From the NCBI RefSeq assembly GCF_011040385.1, contig NZ_JAAIKB010000009.1:62001-126000 (forward strand): a DNA stretch of 64,000 nt, read 5' to 3'. The position numbers and the translations under genes were made by a program. Positions 46,453 to 55,257 of this stretch are shown one piece after another. How positions within the stretch are numbered: the first letter of the stretch is position 1; every line of letters begins with the position of its first letter. Below the pieces are notes generated by a model. That model had not been told where the DNA came from and did not search any database. It saw nothing but the letters and a program-made list of their open reading frames with translations. Origin of the DNA: Falsiroseomonas algicola (GTDB taxonomy: Bacteria; Pseudomonadota; Alphaproteobacteria; Acetobacterales; Acetobacteraceae).

Positions 46453-46530
46453 TGGCATGACGAAATTGGATCGCCATGCCACCAAAGAGGCTGGTCGTCC
46501 GCCTGCCTAAGGAGTAACCTCTTTGGATCG
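46453..46530 (+). promoter_or_regulatory. AT-richer inverted repeats after the Bug gene
   Basis: TGGCATG (46453-46459) pairs with CATGCCA (46475-46481). CCAAAGAGG (46482-46490) pairs perfectly with CCTCTTTGG (46518-46526) across a 27-base loop. TTGGATCG is repeated at 46466 and 46523. The element sits immediately after the Bug gene and 54 bases before the secreted-protein gene; it could be a structured leader, an operator or the relic of a small insertion. Confidence 0.4.
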
Positions 46531-46583
46531 TCGTGCATACAAGACGTGATGCCGGCGACCGCAGGCTTCGAGGCGACCCAGGG

Positions 46584-47306
46584 ATGTTCACTTCGGAAGG
46601 AGCCGGCCTTGCCCGGCTCTCCGCGTTGCTGTGCCTGATCACGGCGTTGTGGCTGCCCGTGCCGGCCTCGGCGCAATCCGGCCAGGCGAACAAGCCGGTC
46701 GACAGCATGTCCTGCCGGCGCCAATGCGATGCGCGGATGCCGGAGCGGGCCATGAACCCTCAGCCCGTGCAGGCCTGCCTGGTGCGCTGCGCGGCGGGTG
46801 AACGGCACCTGTCCCGCCAGAACCAGCGCGGCACGCCGGAAGCCACCGGCCGCGGCAGTTCCGCGCCCTCGACATCGGGCGCGATGGCCAGCGCCCGACC
46901 GGGCGTGGCTGCCGGTGTGCCGAATGCCATGCCACAGCGCAGCGCCGCCGCGGGCCGCAGCATCGTCGCCTATGCAGCGCCGCTGCCGGGGCGCGGCCTG
47001 TCCATCTCCATGCCGCAGGAGCGGATGGCGGCGCATCGCGGGGCGGAGACGGAGTGCTTCCGCCGCAACAACAACAATCCCTGCCGCCTGCTGGCGGAAA
47101 CCGCGGATCGCTGCCTCGCCATCGCCTATGGCATCCGGGCGACAGGGCTGGTGATCACGTCAGACCCCCGGACCTTCACCATCCACCATTACGGGACGGG
47201 ATCGGGGGCGGATGAGACCTCCGCCGAATTCGCCGCGCTGCGTGACTGCTCCGGCCGCCTGGCGGCCGGCGTCTCCTGCCGCATCGCCACCTCGCGCTGC
47301 GGCTGA
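46584..47306 (+). CDS. secreted cysteine-rich protein, DUF4189-like C-terminus
   Basis: This 240-residue exported protein has signal LARLSALLCLITALWLPVPASA. After it come ten cysteines. The first four form a twin CX3C pattern (SCRRQC and ACLVRC). A low-complexity Ser/Ala/Pro middle follows, and a C-terminal region (ETECFRRNNNNPCRLLAETA, DRCLAIAYG, RDCSGRLAAGVSCR) resembles DUF4189-type periplasmic domains. Disulfides are likely. Function is unknown. ATG 46584 gives the best signal peptide. Confidence 0.7.
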   Translation: MFTSEGAGLARLSALLCLITALWLPVPASAQSGQANKPVDSMSCRRQCDARMPERAMNPQPVQACLVRCAAGERHLSRQNQRGTPEATGRGSSAPSTSGAMASARPGVAAGVPNAMPQRSAAAGRSIVAYAAPLPGRGLSISMPQERMAAHRGAETECFRRNNNNPCRLLAETADRCLAIAYGIRATGLVITSDPRTFTIHHYGTGSGADETSAEFAALRDCSGRLAAGVSCRIATSRCG

Positions 47307-47314
47307 CATCCGCT

Positions 47315-47671
47315 TCAGGGAATCGTCGCGGGAAAGTCGTGCGTGCCATCCGCGCGCAGCGGCAGGCGCGTGACGGAGAGCACGGCAGAGAGCGGCAGGC
47401 TGGCATAGAGGTGCGGGAACAGGCCGGGTCGGCTGCTGCCGGAAGCCGGCTCCCATTTCAGCGCATCGCCGAGCCGCGCCGCATCGGCCTCCACCAGCCA
47501 GAGATCGGCGACGCCGGCGCGGTGCTTGGCCGCGCTGGCGCGCAGCTGGGCGGCGGTGGAGAAATGCAGGAAGCCGTCGCGCTGGTCATGCGCGCTGCCG
47601 GCATAGGCGCCCGCGTCCTCCGCGGCGCGCCAATCGGCTTCCCTCACCATGGTGTAGATGCGGTCTTCCAT
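47315..47671 (-). CDS. DUF952 family protein
   Basis: This 118-residue soluble protein matches the DUF952 pattern along its full length: IYTMVREADWRAAEDAGAY, GSAHDQRDGFLHFSTAAQL, KHRAGVADLWLVEAD, LKWEPASG and FPHLYASLPL. The family has no established biochemical role. It sits just past the left edge of the phage-like cassette, 29 bases beyond the endolysin stop on the same strand, and looks like a normal chromosomal gene marking that boundary. Confidence 0.88.
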   Translation of the reverse strand: MEDRIYTMVREADWRAAEDAGAYAGSAHDQRDGFLHFSTAAQLRASAAKHRAGVADLWLVEADAARLGDALKWEPASGSSRPGLFPHLYASLPLSAVLSVTRLPLRADGTHDFPATIP

Positions 47672-47700
47672 CGCGCGGCCCCCGGCTTGCGGGGGCGTTT

Positions 47701-48147
47701 TCAGCCGAGCAGGCGGTAGAAGACAAGCCCGCCCGCTTCCGCCACCGGCACCTGGCCCACGGCCCAGCGGGGCAGCGTGTCGGCGGCATGGTAGTGGGTG
47801 GCGCCCCCGGTCGGGTCGGGCAGGGAACCTGACAGCGCCCGCGCGGCGATGCGCTGGCAGATGGCGAAGGCCGGGTCCGCCCGCGTCGCCGGGTTCGCCA
47901 TGGCGTCGCGCCGGGGATGCCTTGGATGCCAGCAGGCGAACTGGAAGGGCGCGCGGCAGATGGCGCTGACCCCGGTGCCGAGGTGCCGCGGCCCCTCCGG
48001 CGCGCTGGCGAGGCGCAGGCGGTTCATGACCACGGCGGCGATGCCCTCGATCCCCCGCACCGGGCGGCCGGCGGCCTCCCCCCAGAGCGTCAGCGCCAGC
48101 ACCAGGAGCCCCGGGGGCGTGGCCGGGCTGCCGATCGCCGCGCTCAC
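47701..48147 (-). CDS. SleB-type cell wall hydrolase, putative endolysin
   Basis: This 148-residue Hydrolase_2 (SleB-like) domain has the expected catalytic Glu24 in LALTLWGEAAG, then GIAAVVMNRL, ICRAPFQFACW and the GATHYHA end motif. The family acts as lytic transglycosylase or amidase on peptidoglycan. There is no signal peptide, so release through the adjacent membrane protein, or another holin, would be needed. The GTG start overlaps the preceding stop by GTGA. It is the last gene of the cassette and most likely its lysis enzyme. Confidence 0.85.
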   Translation of the reverse strand: MSAAIGSPATPPGLLVLALTLWGEAAGRPVRGIEGIAAVVMNRLRLASAPEGPRHLGTGVSAICRAPFQFACWHPRHPRRDAMANPATRADPAFAICQRIAARALSGSLPDPTGGATHYHAADTLPRWAVGQVPVAEAGGLVFYRLLG

Positions 48148-48518
48148 GACCGCGGCTCCGCTTCCGCGCGGGCGGAGAAGCCGACCTTGCGGGGCGTGAC
48201 GACCTGGCCGGAGATGGCGGCGGCCGCGGTCGCGGCGCGGCTCACCTCGTCCAGCTTCTCCTCGATGCGGACCAGGTGCAGCGACAGCCGCGAATCGAGG
48301 TCGCGGATCAGGGACAGCGGCACATAGGTGCGCGCCACCTCCAGCTTGAACTCGGCCAGGTCGTCGCGGGCGGAGGAGGGCGGCGGCGCGGGGGCGGGCG
48401 GCGGTTCCGGCCGCGCCATCAGGTCCCGGCGCAGCAGATGGACCATCCAGAGCATCAGCAACGCCAGCGGCGCATCCGCGGCCGCGGCCAGCAGCTGGGG
48501 CGGGATCTCGGGGATCAT
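48144..48518 (-). CDS. one-TM coiled-coil protein of the phage cassette
   Basis: This 124-residue protein has one N-terminal hydrophobic helix (LLAAAADAPLALLMLWMVHL), a Pro-rich hinge and a C-terminal helical region (LAEFKLEVARTYVPLSLIRD, LDSRLSLHLVRIEEKLDEV) likely to form a coiled coil. Position between terminase and endolysin, with GTGA overlap to the latter, suggests a holin- or spanin-like lysis role. There is no recognised family. AGGAG precedes the ATG. Confidence 0.72.
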   Translation of the reverse strand: MIPEIPPQLLAAAADAPLALLMLWMVHLLRRDLMARPEPPPAPAPPPSSARDDLAEFKLEVARTYVPLSLIRDLDSRLSLHLVRIEEKLDEVSRAATAAAAISGQVVTPRKVGFSARAEAEPRS

Positions 48519-48611
48519 GGGGGCACTCCTTGAAGGGAAGCGGCGGCGGAACCACCCTGGGGGGGCCGCGCGGAAGGGCCGCGCGGGACTGGGGGATGCG
48601 CCGCGCGGCCG

Positions 48612-48830
48612 ATGTGGAACGAGCCTTACCTGGAGACCTGCTGCCGATCGGCGCTGCACCGGCTGACGCTGGTCAGGCCGCATGGGCGCCCGGATGGGCT
48701 GAAGGACGGCCCCTGCCTGCAGAGGCTGGCCGGCATGGGGCTCGCCCGCTGCCGGCCCGATGGGCGGTTCGAGGCGACAGCCGCCGGGCTGGAGCGGCAT
48801 GCCTCGGAGATCGCCCGCAAGCGGGCGTAA
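48612..48830 (+). CDS. small winged-helix-like protein in the cassette
   Basis: This 72-residue protein is the only plus-strand gene inside the cassette. The pattern LQRLAGMGLARCRPDGRFEATAAGLERHASEI resembles the last helix and wing of small winged-helix proteins (poorly conserved L-x-x-L, GL, dGr-x-x-T-x-x-G). It could be a regulator or a phage accessory protein. It lacks a strong ribosome site, and the protein pattern is the main support. Confidence 0.55.
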   Translation: MWNEPYLETCCRSALHRLTLVRPHGRPDGLKDGPCLQRLAGMGLARCRPDGRFEATAAGLERHASEIARKRA

Positions 48831-48833
48831 CCG

Positions 48834-50270
48834 CTACAGGCCGCGCCAGGGCAGGGCGGTGCGCGGCGCCGGCGGCGCGAAGGGCAGCCGCACCGGCTCC
48901 GCCAGCAGGCAGCCGGCCACGGCATCCAGCGCATCGTCGCGCAGCCCCGGCGCATCGGGGCGCCATTCCGCCATCTCCCGCACGAAGCGGCCACGGAAGA
49001 CGCTCTCATGCGCGGAGAGGCGACGGGCGGCGAGCACCGGGTCCAGCGCCGCCAGGATGCGCTCCGACTTCGCGCGGCGGCTCGTCGCCTCCACCACCGT
49101 GCAGGCGCAGCCGGCGCGCGACATCTCCCGCCGCAGCAGGCTGGGCAGGAAGCGGCCGAGGCCGTTCGTCTCCACGCGCACCACGGGCAGCATCAGGTCC
49201 CGCGCCAGCGCCGCGACCGCGCGGCATTGCTGGGTCGCGGCATCCTCCTCCGCATCCGGGTCATGCAGCAGGTAGGCGATGCGGTGGAGGTAGTGCCGCC
49301 CCTCCGCATCCGCGAACATCGCGGCCAGCACGCTGGAATCGCCGGTGCCGGGACGGCCATAGGCCGGGTCCCACCAGCCGCCGCCGGAGACGAGGCGCGT
49401 GCCCATCAGGGACAGCACGCCGCGGCCATTGGCCTCCCGGTAGTCGATCTCCGCGGCGTAGCGCGACATCGCCGCGGGATCGAGCCGCGCGGCGCCGATC
49501 GCCACCGGCTCCAGCATCATCTGCCGGCGGAAGGCGATGGGGCCGACCCGGTCGCGCAGCGCCGCTACGGCCGCATCCGGGAAGCGTTCGGGCCAGGCGC
49601 TGTGCCCGTTCGCATCCAGCAGCGGCAGCATGAGGCGACGGTAGCCCGAGAGGAAGCCGGCCTCGCCTTCGGCATAGAGGCTCTCCTCCGTATGCGGCGT
49701 GCCGACGAAGAGCATGGTGCCGCCGGGGACGAGTACGAACTCGGCCTCGGTAAGCCGCTCCCGCAGCTCCTCCCGCTTCCCCGGCGTGTCGCAATTGCCG
49801 GCGACCTCCACGTCATCGGCGATGATGAGGTCGGCGCGCGCGCCGGTGATGTTGCCGCCGATGCCCGCCGCGATCATGGAGGCATCGCGCAGCACGCCCT
49901 CGCGCGCCACGGTGAAGCGGTCCGACGCCCAGGATCCCTCGCCATGGCCCGGCAGCAGCGCGGCGCAAAGGGGATGGCGGCCGAGGATGCGGCGCACATT
50001 CGCCACCATCTTCGTCGCCAGCGCATGATCCGCCGCCACCACCAGGATCCGCGTCTCCGGTGCGCGGTAGAGCCGCCAGGCGCAGTAGAGGCCGATGAGG
50101 GTGGATTTGCCGAAGCCCCGGAAGGCCATCAGCAGCAGCCGCCGGTCCCCGGCCTTCTCCCGCGCCTGCAGCCAGCGCAGCACGCGCCGGTGCAGGGCAG
50201 GCGTGCCGAGGCCACTCGCCTGGTTCCAGATCCAGGCGAATTCGACCAGGTCGGCGGGGCGTGGGCTCAA
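48834..50270 (-). CDS. phage terminase large subunit
   Basis: This 478-residue DNA-packaging motor has an ATPase with Walker A FRGFGKST (50-57) and Walker B LIIADDVE (148-155), plus a C-terminal RNase-H-like nuclease with Asp301 (WWDPAYG), Glu367 (VETNG) and Asp445/446/449 (LRDDALDA). All key residues are intact. It is of the T7 gp19 type but about 100 residues shorter. Its ATG overlaps the small-terminase stop by four bases. Intact packaging motifs argue against simple decay of the element. Confidence 0.92.
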   Translation of the reverse strand: MSPRPADLVEFAWIWNQASGLGTPALHRRVLRWLQAREKAGDRRLLLMAFRGFGKSTLIGLYCAWRLYRAPETRILVVAADHALATKMVANVRRILGRHPLCAALLPGHGEGSWASDRFTVAREGVLRDASMIAAGIGGNITGARADLIIADDVEVAGNCDTPGKREELRERLTEAEFVLVPGGTMLFVGTPHTEESLYAEGEAGFLSGYRRLMLPLLDANGHSAWPERFPDAAVAALRDRVGPIAFRRQMMLEPVAIGAARLDPAAMSRYAAEIDYREANGRGVLSLMGTRLVSGGGWWDPAYGRPGTGDSSVLAAMFADAEGRHYLHRIAYLLHDPDAEEDAATQQCRAVAALARDLMLPVVRVETNGLGRFLPSLLRREMSRAGCACTVVEATSRRAKSERILAALDPVLAARRLSAHESVFRGRFVREMAEWRPDAPGLRDDALDAVAGCLLAEPVRLPFAPPAPRTALPWRGL

Positions 50271-50593
50271 GCGTTCTCCTCCGTGGGTGGATCCTCGCCC
50301 TCGCCCTCGCGCGCGATCATGGCGCGCGCATGGGCCAGGACATCCTGCACCGCCTCCTCGGCCTCCTCGGCATCTCCCGTGGCCAGGGCAGCGAGCTCGC
50401 TGATATGCGCCAGCGCGGCGCGGGCGGCGGATTGCCGCGCCGCGAAGGTCTTCGCATCCGGCGGCACCTCCTCCAGCGGCGGGTCGTTGATGAAATGCGC
50501 GTATTCATCGGCGACGCGGTCCAGCACGGCGGCGAGCTTGGCCCGCGGCACGCGCTGGGCCTTGCCGCGGGTCGTCCCGGCAGGCTTCCTCAT
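50267..50593 (-). CDS. putative terminase small subunit
   Basis: This 108-residue, mostly helical, Lys/Arg-rich then acidic protein contains KLAAVLDRVADEYAHFINDP and SAARAALAHISELAALA. Size, composition and position directly before the large terminase, with ATGA overlaps on both sides, support a gp18-like small terminase that recognises DNA for packaging. Sequence evidence for the family itself is weak. Confidence 0.65.
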   Translation of the reverse strand: MRKPAGTTRGKAQRVPRAKLAAVLDRVADEYAHFINDPPLEEVPPDAKTFAARQSAARAALAHISELAALATGDAEEAEEAVQDVLAHARAMIAREGEGEDPPTEENA

Positions 50594-52872
50594 GCCTTCA
50601 CCACCCGCACGCGCACCGTGCCCGCATTGAGGTCCACCGCCGCGCCGGAGCGGTTCCAGGCCGTGACCGTCACCGTATCCTGCGCCCCGATCTGCGCCAG
50701 GAAGACGCAGCCGGAGGTGGAGAGCGAATAGGCCGCCTGCACGAAATCCCCGGGCCGCGCGCCGGCCACGGTGACGTTGATCTGCGCGCTGGCGCCGGCG
50801 GCGATGGAGGGCGGGTCCCAGGCCTGTTCGGCTATCAGGTCCCGCACGCCGATGCGAAGGTCGGGCAGCCCATACAGCAGGGGCGGCGCCTGGCGCGGAT
50901 CGCAATGCAGGCGCATCGCCCGCACCTCGTAATCCGTCGTGATGCGCGCGACACCGATGATGGCGGTGGCCACCTGCGGCGCCAGGCGGATCGCCTGCAG
51001 CCGCGTCAGCCCGGCATCATCCATGTCCGCCGACCCCTGCCACCACCGCGCCGTCGCGTTCCAGGCCAGCGACTGGCCGGACGCCATGACCATCGTGCCC
51101 GCCGCATCGGTCAGCAGGTTCCAGCTGGCATCGAAGGCCATCACGACGAGGCGCGGCGAATCCGCATCCACGGTCAGCGCGAAGTCCTTGCAGCGCGCCG
51201 TATCCACGACGAAGCCGAGGCCACGCCCGCCGGTCAGGATCACGCCGCGGCTGGTGAGCACGTAGGAATCGAGGGCCGGGAAGGCGAATTGCGGCAGCGA
51301 TGTCGGGCTGCCGGAGACGTTGGTGGAGAGGCAGGCCAGCTTCTCGAACCCCGTCTCCGTCCCATTCCACCGGATGGCGGCGGCGCGGAGCGAGGGGACC
51401 GAGGCCACTTCCCGCGTCGCCTCCCGGTTCGGCAGCGCCTGGTGATAGGCCTTCACCACGCCGCCGAGACGCGTCGCCGTCTCCGTATGCTCGATCTCGA
51501 TCGCATAGCCCTGGCTCGCCCAGGCGATCTCATACAGATGGTCCTGCGCGCCGGCGGTGTGGCGGGCCACGATGGGGTCGCAGCCTTCCATCCGGATGGC
51601 GCGCGCCACCACGGCGCGGCTGTTCACCTCCATCAGGAAGGGGATTCCGGTCGCCGGGATGTCGCGGGCATTCAGCTCGAAATTCGGGCCGTCGAACAGA
51701 TGGCGGTTATGCGCGACATAGGCGCCGGGCTCGGCGGAGAAGCGGATGCCGAAGCGGTCCTTGTCCGTATGGACCGTGCTGCCCACGGCGAAGTGGCCGC
51801 CATAGTAGCGGATGGAAGTGTTCCACGCCGCCGCCGTCAGGGTATGCACGTCGAGCCCGATCTTGTTGTTCACGAAGCGGCCGAGGATGAGCGTCGTATC
51901 CTCAAACCCCCGCTCATCGCCCAGCGTGCGCAGCCCGATGGTGAAGCCCGTGATCTCCCGGATCTCGATCAGCGAGGCGTCGTGGTTGCGCAGCACCACG
52001 CCGATGTCGCCCTCGCTCAGCCAGTCGCTGGTGGTGGCGCGCGTCACCGCGATGCCGCTGTGCAGCTTGTTGGCGTTGCGCGTCGTGCCGCCATCGCCGA
52101 TGGTGAGCGCGGGCTGGTTGCCCGGGCCCGCATAGACGATGCGGCCACGCATGGTGAGCCCCGCCGCCGCGCCCGGCAGCGTGAGCGGCTGCTGCGTGCG
52201 GAAGGAGCCTTCCCCGATCGTCAGCATCTTGCCGGAGGCGGCGGCCGCGTTCATCGCGGCTTGCAGCGCGGGCCCGTCATCCGTCACGCCATCGCCGGTC
52301 GCGCCGAAATCGCGCGCGGTCAGCGTCTCCGCCAGCTTGTCCTCCACCGTGTGCGGCACGGCGCCGGGAAAGGGCGCGGTCAGCAGGCCGGAATCGCGCG
52401 GCACGACGACGATGTCGCCCACGCTGTCGAAGCCGAGCAGCCGGTTGGCGCGCGCGCTGCGCATCGGCAGCGTCATCTCGCCGCCGATGTCGGCGGGATC
52501 CCGCCTGAGGGCGGAGGAAAGCTCCTCCCGCTGCTCCTGCAGCGCCGCCACCATGCGGTCGAGCTCGTCGTTCAGCGTGCGGGCGCGCAGCACGCCATTG
52601 TCCTGGAAGTCGGTGGTGCGTTCGACCTTGATGCGCCGCCGCAGCGTCACCGTGCTGCCGATGGCCGGCGCGGCGGGAAGCGTGACGGTGCCGCCATCGG
52701 AGAGGCCGGCGCCGGAGACGGTGTAGCCGCTGCCGAGGACGATGCCGTCGATGCGGACCTCCATCTCCTCCGCCATGAAGATGGGGAAGGGGTAGGTGAA
52801 GTCGGTGCGCGCGCCATCGCCCACGTATTGCACGCGCGGCGCGACGTCGCCGATGCGGATGTGCTCGGCCAT
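50590..52872 (-). CDS. phage tail fibre/spike with beta-helix domain
   Basis: This 760-residue structural protein begins with a T7 gp17-like attachment domain (about 1-150: VQYVGDGARTDFTYPFPIFM, LNDELDRMVAALQEQRE). A right-handed beta-helix follows, opened by a pectate-lyase-3-type motif (TARDFGATGDGVTDDGPALQ, about 186-205). The final 150 residues are beta-rich and probably bind receptor. Such spikes recognise or degrade surface polysaccharide. It overlaps the small terminase by four bases. Confidence 0.88.
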   Translation of the reverse strand: MAEHIRIGDVAPRVQYVGDGARTDFTYPFPIFMAEEMEVRIDGIVLGSGYTVSGAGLSDGGTVTLPAAPAIGSTVTLRRRIKVERTTDFQDNGVLRARTLNDELDRMVAALQEQREELSSALRRDPADIGGEMTLPMRSARANRLLGFDSVGDIVVVPRDSGLLTAPFPGAVPHTVEDKLAETLTARDFGATGDGVTDDGPALQAAMNAAAASGKMLTIGEGSFRTQQPLTLPGAAAGLTMRGRIVYAGPGNQPALTIGDGGTTRNANKLHSGIAVTRATTSDWLSEGDIGVVLRNHDASLIEIREITGFTIGLRTLGDERGFEDTTLILGRFVNNKIGLDVHTLTAAAWNTSIRYYGGHFAVGSTVHTDKDRFGIRFSAEPGAYVAHNRHLFDGPNFELNARDIPATGIPFLMEVNSRAVVARAIRMEGCDPIVARHTAGAQDHLYEIAWASQGYAIEIEHTETATRLGGVVKAYHQALPNREATREVASVPSLRAAAIRWNGTETGFEKLACLSTNVSGSPTSLPQFAFPALDSYVLTSRGVILTGGRGLGFVVDTARCKDFALTVDADSPRLVVMAFDASWNLLTDAAGTMVMASGQSLAWNATARWWQGSADMDDAGLTRLQAIRLAPQVATAIIGVARITTDYEVRAMRLHCDPRQAPPLLYGLPDLRIGVRDLIAEQAWDPPSIAAGASAQINVTVAGARPGDFVQAAYSLSTSGCVFLAQIGAQDTVTVTAWNRSGAAVDLNAGTVRVRVVKA

Positions 52873-52903
52873 CGTGGGCTCCAGGAAAGGGGGGCAGGGA
52901 AGG

Positions 52904-52924
52904 CGCCACGCCTTCGGCGTGGCG
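52904..52924 (-). promoter_or_regulatory. hairpin between gp14-like and tail fibre genes
   Basis: A perfect 9-bp stem (52904-52912 with 52916-52924) with a three-base loop occupies most of a 60-base gap. No T run follows on the minus strand, so processing or partial attenuation is more likely than full termination. Confidence 0.5.
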
Positions 52925-52932
52925 ACGGGACA

Positions 52933-53373
52933 TCAATCCAGCAGGTTGCGCAGCGAATTGCCGAAGCTGCTGCCGGCGCGCAGCCAGGTCGTCAGCGATC
53001 CGTCATTGTTGAGCAGGCTGCGCCGCCCGGCGGAAAGCCGGGCGGCGAAGACCTGGTCGCTATCCGCCTGCGCAGCCGCGGCATCGCGTTCGAAGCCCGC
53101 CGTCAGGGCGGCGGCGGAGCCTTCGTCCGGGGAGACGCCGCTGGCGGCCAGCCGCGCGCGGGCTGCGGCGGTGGTGCCCGCCAGCCGCGCCTCCCGCGCC
53201 CGGGCTTCCGCCGCCTGCTGCGCGGCCAGCTGCTGCTGGCGTGCGGCTTCCTGCTGCCGGGCCGCCTCGGCCTGGGCGCGGGCGTTGCTCGACTGCGTCT
53301 GGGCCTGTCGCACGGTCGAATAGATCGATGCGCCCGCGCCGAGCGCGGTCGCGATGGGGGCGAGCTGCGCCAT
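52933..53373 (-). CDS. internal virion protein, gp14-like
   Basis: This 146-residue Ala/Gln-rich protein has an N-terminal hydrophobic stretch (LAPIATALGAGASIYSTV), a long helix (about 20-75) and AAARARLAASGVSPDEGSA. Both pattern and place after tail tubular B match T7 gp14-type core or ejection proteins. Its ATG overlaps the preceding stop by one base. The larger gp15 and gp16 partners are not present. Confidence 0.68.
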   Translation of the reverse strand: MAQLAPIATALGAGASIYSTVRQAQTQSSNARAQAEAARQQEAARQQQLAAQQAAEARAREARLAGTTAAARARLAASGVSPDEGSAAALTAGFERDAAAAQADSDQVFAARLSAGRRSLLNNDGSLTTWLRAGSSFGNSLRNLLD

Positions 53374-55253
53374 CAGTCGGTCATCCTCATGTCGGTGGTG
53401 ACGGAAAGCAGGGTCAGCGGCAGCGGCGTCTCACCCTCCACCCGCCACAGCGGTGCCATCGCATCCCGCCGCCAGCCCAGCGCGCGCAGCGTGACATCGC
53501 CGGTGAAGGGCGCGGGCGCCGCATCCAGCAGCGCGGTATCGAGCCGCCGGAACGGCACCGGCTGCACCCCGCGGCCGAGATCGACCTCCAGCGCCGGCGT
53601 CTCCATCACCCGGAAGGTGGCGGAAACCAGGCGCAGCGGCGCCGAGGCCGCGCCGCTCGCGCCCGACAATGCGGTGGGCAGCGGTTCCACCACATGGCGG
53701 AAGGGCAGCCCGGCCTGCACCGACCGTGCCGGCGGATCGAGCGTGACGGCGCCCGCCGCGACGGTCGCGGTGCCTCGCGGCGCGCCATCGGCCAGCACGC
53801 CCACTTCCGCCCCTTCGAGATGCGAGAGCCCGGACCAGACATCCTGTTCCGCCGCGCTGCTGCCGGACAGCGCGGCATCCAGGCCGAGCGTGGCGTCGAA
53901 GCGTTCCAGGCGGTAGGATCCGCGGCGTTGCACCACGGCGAAGACGCGGCCCTCGGTTTCCGCCACCGCCTTGAACAGGCCATCGGTGTCGAGCCGCGTC
54001 CAGGCCGTCACCTGCTCCGCGCGATACAGCGTCAGCGTCGCGATCGAGCCATCCGCCATCACCACATGCAGCAGCCGCATGGTCTGGTCATAGGCCATGG
54101 AGACCGGCGACTGGATCAGGTGATGCGCGACGAGCGCAAGGTCATTGGCCTGGTAGACATCGGCGACGTCGGTATAGGCGAATTCATGCACCGCGCGGCC
54201 GGACCGCGCGACGAAGAGCGTCGCGCCATCCACGTCGACCGGCGGCACCTGCCGGTCCACCAGGCTGCCGACGCGGGTCTGACGATGCAGCTGGATGGAG
54301 GAAGGCGTCAGCGGATCGCCCGTCACCATCCATTCGGCGCCGGAGGTGAAGACCTGCAGGTGCCGGCCGGAGAAGACCGCGCGGATCGCATTCACCTGGT
54401 CCGAGACCAGCGCGAATTCGATCGCCTGGTCATCGAGGCCGGTGCCGTTGTCGAAATTGCCGATGTCGCCGGTCCTCGACAGCCAGAGCCGGTTCGGCAG
54501 GTCCCGCGATCCGCCCAGCACCAGGCGGTCCTGGTGGAAGCAGGCGGAGACGGGATAGCCGCGGATGCCGCTGAAGGCGGGCTCCGCCCAGTCCGTGGTC
54601 GCGGTGGTGCCCGGCAGCGTGCCGGCCACCACCGCCGTCGCATTCCGGGCATCCGTCACCGCGGTGATCGTCGCGGTCAGCCCGGCGATGCGGAAGGACG
54701 CCGTGACATAGCCGGCGGAGAAGACATCGGCGGAGGCCGTCAGCGTGATGGTGCCGCTGGTCGCGGATGGCGTCAGCGTCACGCCCGGGCGGAAATTGTA
54801 GACGGGCACGGCATCGAAGACGAAGGGCGCGAGCGTCCAGCTGGTATGGCTGGTCCGCGTCAGGCGCTGCGGCGCCACCTCCGGGTGGAACAGCAGCAGC
54901 GTATCCGCACTCTGCGTGAAGGCGACCTGCGCCTGCATGCTGGTCGACCAGGGCGCGGGCAGGGTCGCCACCGCCGCATCGCCCAGGAAGACCTGCAGCT
55001 GGCCCTCGGTCAGCGCCAGCAGGTAGGTCTGCTCCGTGTTGAATTCGAAGGGGATCAGCCGCGCCGGGCCCGGCAGCGTCGCCACATGCAGCAGACCCGG
55101 GCGGCGCGCGACGCCGCCGGTCGGCTGGATGACGACGTTGCGCAGCCGCCGCGCGCCATTCTCGAAGGCGCGGAGGTCGCCGCGGCCATAGAGGTTGGGA
55201 GCGAGTTCGCCGGCGGTGAAGGATGACTTGGTGCGTCGTGTCGCGATGGTCAT
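53373..55253 (-). CDS. tail tubular protein B-like (gp12 type)
   Basis: This 626-residue beta-rich protein begins with a typical podovirus nozzle motif (KSSFTAGELAPNLYGRGDLR, then AFENGARRLRNVVIQPTGGV and ARRPGL). DRLVLGGSRDLPNRLWLSRT and SGAEWMVTG are further family features. It would form the distal tail tube that carries the fibres. It is shorter than T7 gp12. It starts four bases after tail tubular A ends. Confidence 0.86.
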   Translation of the reverse strand: MTIATRRTKSSFTAGELAPNLYGRGDLRAFENGARRLRNVVIQPTGGVARRPGLLHVATLPGPARLIPFEFNTEQTYLLALTEGQLQVFLGDAAVATLPAPWSTSMQAQVAFTQSADTLLLFHPEVAPQRLTRTSHTSWTLAPFVFDAVPVYNFRPGVTLTPSATSGTITLTASADVFSAGYVTASFRIAGLTATITAVTDARNATAVVAGTLPGTTATTDWAEPAFSGIRGYPVSACFHQDRLVLGGSRDLPNRLWLSRTGDIGNFDNGTGLDDQAIEFALVSDQVNAIRAVFSGRHLQVFTSGAEWMVTGDPLTPSSIQLHRQTRVGSLVDRQVPPVDVDGATLFVARSGRAVHEFAYTDVADVYQANDLALVAHHLIQSPVSMAYDQTMRLLHVVMADGSIATLTLYRAEQVTAWTRLDTDGLFKAVAETEGRVFAVVQRRGSYRLERFDATLGLDAALSGSSAAEQDVWSGLSHLEGAEVGVLADGAPRGTATVAAGAVTLDPPARSVQAGLPFRHVVEPLPTALSGASGAASAPLRLVSATFRVMETPALEVDLGRGVQPVPFRRLDTALLDAAPAPFTGDVTLRALGWRRDAMAPLWRVEGETPLPLTLLSVTTDMRMTD

Positions 55254-55257
55254 GCGA

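Noticed and set aside
50905-53916. 1003-codon plus-strand open frame
   Set aside because: It lies antisense to the tail fibre, gp14-like and tail tubular genes, whose proteins match known families. The translation is low-complexity Arg/Gly/Ala-rich, as expected for GC-rich antisense frames.
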